Shown here piece after piece: positions 5,742-6,731 of a stretch of DNA of 6,731 bases (positions are counted from its first letter, which is position 1; every line of letters begins with the position of its first letter). This DNA is from Coriobacteriales bacterium. Its GTDB lineage: Bacteria > Actinomycetota > Coriobacteriia > Coriobacteriales > UBA8131. The DNA lies in NCBI GenBank assembly GCA_031267175.1, contig JAIRZP010000171.1, positions 1 through 6,731 on the forward strand. Reading direction: 5' to 3'. The notes under the pieces are model-generated. The model was not told the DNA's origin, did not search any database, and saw only the letters and a program-made list of their open reading frames with translations. The position numbers and the translations under genes were made by a program.

Positions 5742-5784
5742 GCAGGGCTTGGACAGACCGCCGGCTGGACACGCCTCCCGGCAG
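5724..5784 (+). repeat. Three-copy degenerate direct repeat across the ftsI stop codon
   Basis: The pattern TTGGACA-(3-6 bases)-CCGGCTG occurs as TTGGACA/CCGGCTG (5724-5740), TTGGACA/CCGGCTG (5749-5767) and CTGGACA/CCGGCAG (5765-5784). The first copy encodes the last FtsI residues and part of the stop; the others fill the spacer before murF. It looks like a decayed local duplication of the ftsI 3' end. A weak 5-bp stem (5760-5764 with 5778-5782) forms inside it but no T-run follows, so it is not a convincing terminator. Confidence 0.5.
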
Positions 5785-5805
5785 GACCCATCACGTGAGA
5801 TAAGG

Positions 5806-5811
5806 TAGAAT
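5806..5811 (+). promoter_or_regulatory. Possible -10 element just upstream of murF
   Basis: TAGAAT here is identical to the predicted mraZ -10 hexamer. A start about seven bases downstream would put the transcript end near 5818, three bases before the murF ATG, giving an almost leaderless message. No good -35 is visible at 17-18 bases upstream. The best ribosome-binding match near murF is AAGG at 5802-5805, fifteen bases from the ATG and poorly placed. The evidence is suggestive only. Confidence 0.3.
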
Positions 5812-5820
5812 TACCCCTCT

Positions 5821-6731
5821 ATGAAACTGACCATCGAGCAAGTCATCACGCATGCGGACAGCGAGTTGCTGGTTCCTCCCCTGGATACCCGTGCGGTTCT
5901 GCGTGTGTTGACCTGGGACTCTCGCCGGGTCGTGCCAGGCAGCCTCTTTGTGGCCCTTATCGGTGAGCAGGCCAATGGCAACAGCTATATCGTGGAGGCC
6001 ATTGAGGCCGGTGCCGGGGCGGTTATCGCGTCGGAGACCCCCTCGCCTTCTGCGCTGGACGCTGCGCGTACCCACGGCGCTGCCCTCATGCAAGCGCGCG
6101 ACAACGACGTTATGGCGGCCCTGCAGCAGCTGGCCCGGGCCTGGCGAAGCGAGCTTGCCTCTACGGTGGTGGGGATAACCGGGTCTTCGGGCAAGACCAC
6201 GACCAAGGACCTCATAGCCGGTGTCCTGGGTGCACATTTCAACACGCACGCAACTCCCGGCAATCGCAACAGCGAGCTGGGCCTTGCCCAGACCATCCTC
6301 GATGCCACGGAGCTTCACGAGCTCATCGTCTGCGAGATGGGTATGCAGGCACCGGGGGAGATAGCCCTGCTCTGCCAGGCCGCCCAGCCGCATATCGGCG
6401 TGGTGACCAATGTGGGCGTGGCGCATTGCGAGCTGCTCGGTTCACGAGAGGCCATCGCCCGCGCCAAGGCGGAGCTTCTCGAAAGCCTCCCCGACAACAC
6501 CGGCGTTGCCATACTCCCGGGTGACGACCCCTATGCGCCCAGTCTGCGCGTCTTTGCGCGTCTCGACGAGCGCAGGGTGAGCATCGTCAGCTACGGTCTG
6601 GGAGAGCAGAATGACATCAGGGCCACGCATATCGAGTACGACGATCTGGGCCACCCTTCCTTTGATGTCTGGACCCCCGATGGCCGCTCGTATCCGGTTC
6701 GCCTGCAGTTACAGGGAGAACACAACGTCCT
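5821..6731 (+). CDS. murF: UDP-N-acetylmuramoyl-tripeptide--D-alanyl-D-alanine ligase MurF (3' end outside window)
   Basis: MurF ligates D-Ala-D-Ala to the UDP-MurNAc-tripeptide in the cytoplasm, using ATP, and makes the pentapeptide precursor. The open frame runs from ATG 5821 to the window edge: 303 codons of an expected 450-500. Visible are the N-terminal substrate domain motif WDSRRVVPGSLFVALIGEQANG (in two parts, residues 32-53), the ATP loop GITGSSGKTTTKD (118-130), PGNRNSELGL (146-155), CEMGMQAPGEIALL (171-184), TNVGVAHCELLGSREAIARAKAELL (196-220) and the interdomain LQGEHNV (297-303). The TTTK after the P-loop, GNxNxExG and EMGMxxPGEI are MurF-type and unlike MurE. The start is the only sensible one (an upstream GTG at 5795 meets a stop at once). 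It follows ftsI by 79 bases; no murE lies between, unlike the common ftsI-murE-murF order. Confidence 0.95.
   Translation, partial: MKLTIEQVITHADSELLVPPLDTRAVLRVLTWDSRRVVPGSLFVALIGEQANGNSYIVEAIEAGAGAVIASETPSPSALDAARTHGAALMQARDNDVMAALQQLARAWRSELASTVVGITGSSGKTTTKDLIAGVLGAHFNTHATPGNRNSELGLAQTILDATELHELIVCEMGMQAPGEIALLCQAAQPHIGVVTNVGVAHCELLGSREAIARAKAELLESLPDNTGVAILPGDDPYAPSLRVFARLDERRVSIVSYGLGEQNDIRATHIEYDDLGHPSFDVWTPDGRSYPVRLQLQGEHNV

Noticed and set aside
6132..6141. 10-base palindrome GGCCCGGGCC in murF
   Set aside because: It arises from ordinary Leu-Ala-Arg-Ala codons in GC-rich DNA and has no partner signal.
5791..6426. 211-codon minus-strand frame opposite murF
   Set aside because: The plus strand encodes unmistakable MurF motifs throughout; the antisense frame has none.

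Overview
The window is a GC-rich, tightly packed, all plus-strand bacterial segment joining two housekeeping clusters. The left part (1-1562) is a molybdenum cofactor (Moco) block: the 3' half of moaA, then moaC and a mogA/moaB-type gene. The right part (1589-6731) is the start of a division and cell wall (dcw/mra) cluster: mraZ, rsmH, ftsL, ftsI and the 5' two thirds of murF. No mobile element, tRNA, rRNA, CRISPR array or phage gene was seen, and no gap longer than about 130 bases lacks a gene.

The organism is probably a Gram-positive, high-GC bacterium. The order mraZ-rsmH-ftsL-ftsI-murF with no murE between ftsI and murF, a class B PBP without PASTA domains, clear AAGGAG-type ribosome binding sites and a Moco cluster next door would suit an actinomycetote of class Coriobacteriia (Eggerthella/Olsenella-like). 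This is inference from gene order and protein style, not a database result.

Layout: MoaA and MoaC together turn GTP into cyclic pyranopterin monophosphate, and the Mog-type protein adenylylates molybdopterin before molybdenum insertion. moaC and mog overlap by 11 bases. The 132-base gap 1563-1694 then holds a dense control region for the division cluster: an array of 10-bp-phased MraZ-type boxes, a sigma70-like promoter inside that array, and a leader RNA. From mraZ onward the genes are separated by 22 bases or less or overlap, up to a 79-base gap before murF. MraZ is the likely autoregulator; RsmH methylates 16S rRNA; FtsL and FtsI belong to the divisome; MurF makes the pentapeptide precursor that FtsI cross-links.

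The most unusual signal is a perfect 21-base inverted repeat. One arm (1651-1671) starts at the predicted 5' end of the mraZ transcript. The other (1772-1792) lies inside mraZ over codons 27-33. The mRNA could therefore form a 21-bp helix whose 100-base loop contains the ribosome binding site and start codon. With the box array just upstream, this suggests two layers of control on mraZ, one transcriptional and one RNA-based. Smaller oddities are an 85-base stretch without a single T between moaA and moaC, an extended Pro/Ala-rich MraZ tail ending in frame with a TTG-initiated rsmH, and a three-copy degenerate repeat across the ftsI stop codon.
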